Shown here piece by piece: positions 62,601 through 64,000 of a DNA stretch of 64,000 nucleotides. The notes below the pieces were generated by a model. The model was not told where the DNA came from. It was given only the letters and a program-made list of their open reading frames with translations, and did not search any database. The position numbers and the translations under genes were made by a program. The stretch is from NCBI GenBank assembly GCA_963693305.1, contig OY855908.1, positions 34,677,805 to 34,741,804 on the forward strand. The letters run 5' to 3'. Every line of letters starts with the position of its first letter. The first letter of the stretch is position 1. This DNA is from Meandrina meandrites (taxonomy: Eukaryota; Cnidaria; Anthozoa; Scleractinia; Meandrinidae).

Positions 62601-64000
62601 GACGAATCGACTTGTACGAAAATCATCTTATAGGCAAAACGACCGACATTCGGTGAGAAACGTATTTCAATGCGCGATATAATAACACCGTCTTAGATGC
62701 ATGGAGCTATTAATGCGTTTTTTAATAAACATATTCCATTGAAGTTAAAACCGTTATTGTAGATTACCATTTTCCTTTATTAAGTCTTTAGAAGCTGCTT
62801 GAAAACTGTACGTGAGGGCACATTGCGTGACGAGCTAAAAATACTTCTATGAATTAAGACGACAAACAGCAGACTTGTAACAATAGACAATAGAATTCGC
62901 CAATATCCCCTGACAAAGAATTTGCAGCACCTATTAACATATTAAACTAAACGATTCAATCGATGTCTGGAACAGATCTTTGAAAAATACCAACCTGTAG
63001 ATTGCAAAGCTACACAGGCTAACTAACGAGGGACGCGTGAAAATAACACTTCCGAGGGACGTGTGAAAATAAGACTTCCGCTCGAGAACTGCTCACGCAT
63101 TCCTATCCAGTGACGTTTTTTATCACCCACAGCGAAAAGTATTCCCTTGACAAATTAAAACAGTCCCTTGAGAGTATACAAAAATGTGTGTCAGAGAGTG
63201 CTTCAATGATCCCAATTCTTACATTTTTGCTTGGTAACCAAGCAAAATAGTCGAAAAAACGATACAACTTCGAATTCGGTTATGAATGAAGTTCAAACAG
63301 AGTTCTCACAATAATAACAGTCTTCAACTTAGGGTAAACATTACATTTGTTACCTTATATTTGGAAAAGGCTTGTAAATTCTGCAGGGCAAAGCTTTCAA
63401 ACCAGCGCCATAATATCGGAAACGAACACGCCAGTTTCCATGTGAGCTTACTCCAACTCCAACTCGGCCGACATGTACATTATATGAATTATCAGCGAAG
63501 ATCAATCTCTTCCTTTCTTTCGGTGTAGCTGTTAAGAGTCTTTATCCATCACTTCGTGAAACTGACCGGCTCTGAGCTCACTTTTAGTTCTGCTTAATGT
63601 CAGCTGAATTAATCAACCGCAGAAGCCGTAGACGTACAGTTCTTCAACTCTCGCTGTTTTTGACTTGTAGTCCGATATATCATATTCAGGTCGGCAAACA
63701 TTTCGGATACTCAGGCTAAGAGGCTATCCCTAAATCATTTGGCATAAGTTTCCACGCTGTAGATGAGTAAATAAAGCGAAAAATATTCACGAAGATCTAT
63801 GTTTTCCAGCAGCTTTGTTCGCCTCTTTTATTCAGCTTAAAAAGTGAACAAGGTGCCACTCTTGCCACAGATTTGCCGCCTTTTCATACAATCGTTTCGT
63901 TTAAGTTGAAATGAAATGTCCAGATCATTTTTGAGTTATTTTTTTCAAAAAAACAACTCTTAGTCGGCGTGAAGACGTATTTGGCTATTAAGTGGGTGGA
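59660..64000. other. No gene recognised; degenerate direct repeats
   Basis: A block with TTACCATTTTCCT, GCGTGACGAGCTAAAAATAC and AAGACGACAAACA occurs at about 61885-62010 and again at 62765-62875, with a partial copy near 62255-62345. The single hairpin arm related to 1276-1363 is at 60510-60533. The + frame at 63286-63528 has no domain or splice support. Confidence 0.4.

Noticed and set aside
1..64000. CRISPR arrays, operons, prophage or bacterial contamination
   Set aside because: No spacer-repeat pattern, no ribosome-binding sites and no compact gene clusters. Introns, SINEs and metazoan domains run through the window.

Overview
The window looks like nuclear DNA of a cnidarian, most likely an anthozoan such as a stony coral. 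The evidence is intron-bearing metazoan extracellular domains (LamG, EGF, ZP), a giant TPR-CHAT protein of a kind expanded in corals, A+T-rich introns, pol III tRNA-derived elements and dense DNA transposons. There are no operons, Shine-Dalgarno sites, CRISPR arrays or prokaryotic signals. All identities come from reading motifs by eye; no database search was possible.

Layout. 0-1.25 kb: 3' end of a LINE-type retrotransposon. 1.9-4.7 kb: remnants of two genes of unknown function, a small zinc-finger-like ORF on + and a multi-piece gene on -, both broken by in-frame stops. 6.6-14.8 kb: a six-exon + strand gene for a type I membrane protein (signal peptide, acidic linker, LamG, calcium-binding EGF, ZP module, furin-like site, membrane span). 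Its LamG exon carries a 531-bp MITE whose removal exactly restores the frame. 15.5-16.4 kb: a tRNA-derived SINE and unexplained sequence. 16.4-22.8 kb and 30.1-34.9 kb: two fold-back DNA elements flanked by TTAA, the second split by a hAT element with a perfect 8-bp target duplication. 23.4-29.6 kb and 35.3-36.8 kb: diverged direct copies of a cassette with TATA-like boxes and consensus splice sites but no ORF, perhaps a non-coding RNA family or upstream exons of the next gene.

38.5-46.5 kb: the main gene, one uninterrupted coding exon of 2,640 codons with a membrane anchor, about 50 TPRs of exactly 40 residues and a C-terminal CHAT (caspase/separase-fold) protease domain with an intact His-Cys dyad. 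46.86-54.90 kb: a likely 8-kb DNA transposon or virus-like element with inverted minisatellite-bearing ends. It contains a GRF zinc-finger gene, a piece of an adenain/Ulp1-type cysteine protease, a C2H2-like gene, a basic-protein gene and a large minisatellite. 55-64 kb: a MITE, three copies of a tRNA-like gene partly in a palindrome, and otherwise no recognisable gene.

The two best host genes are independent. One is probably a cell-surface or matrix protein. The other has the architecture of a sensor-protease: a TPR solenoid for recognition and CHAT for cleavage. Most other features are mobile DNA in various states of decay.
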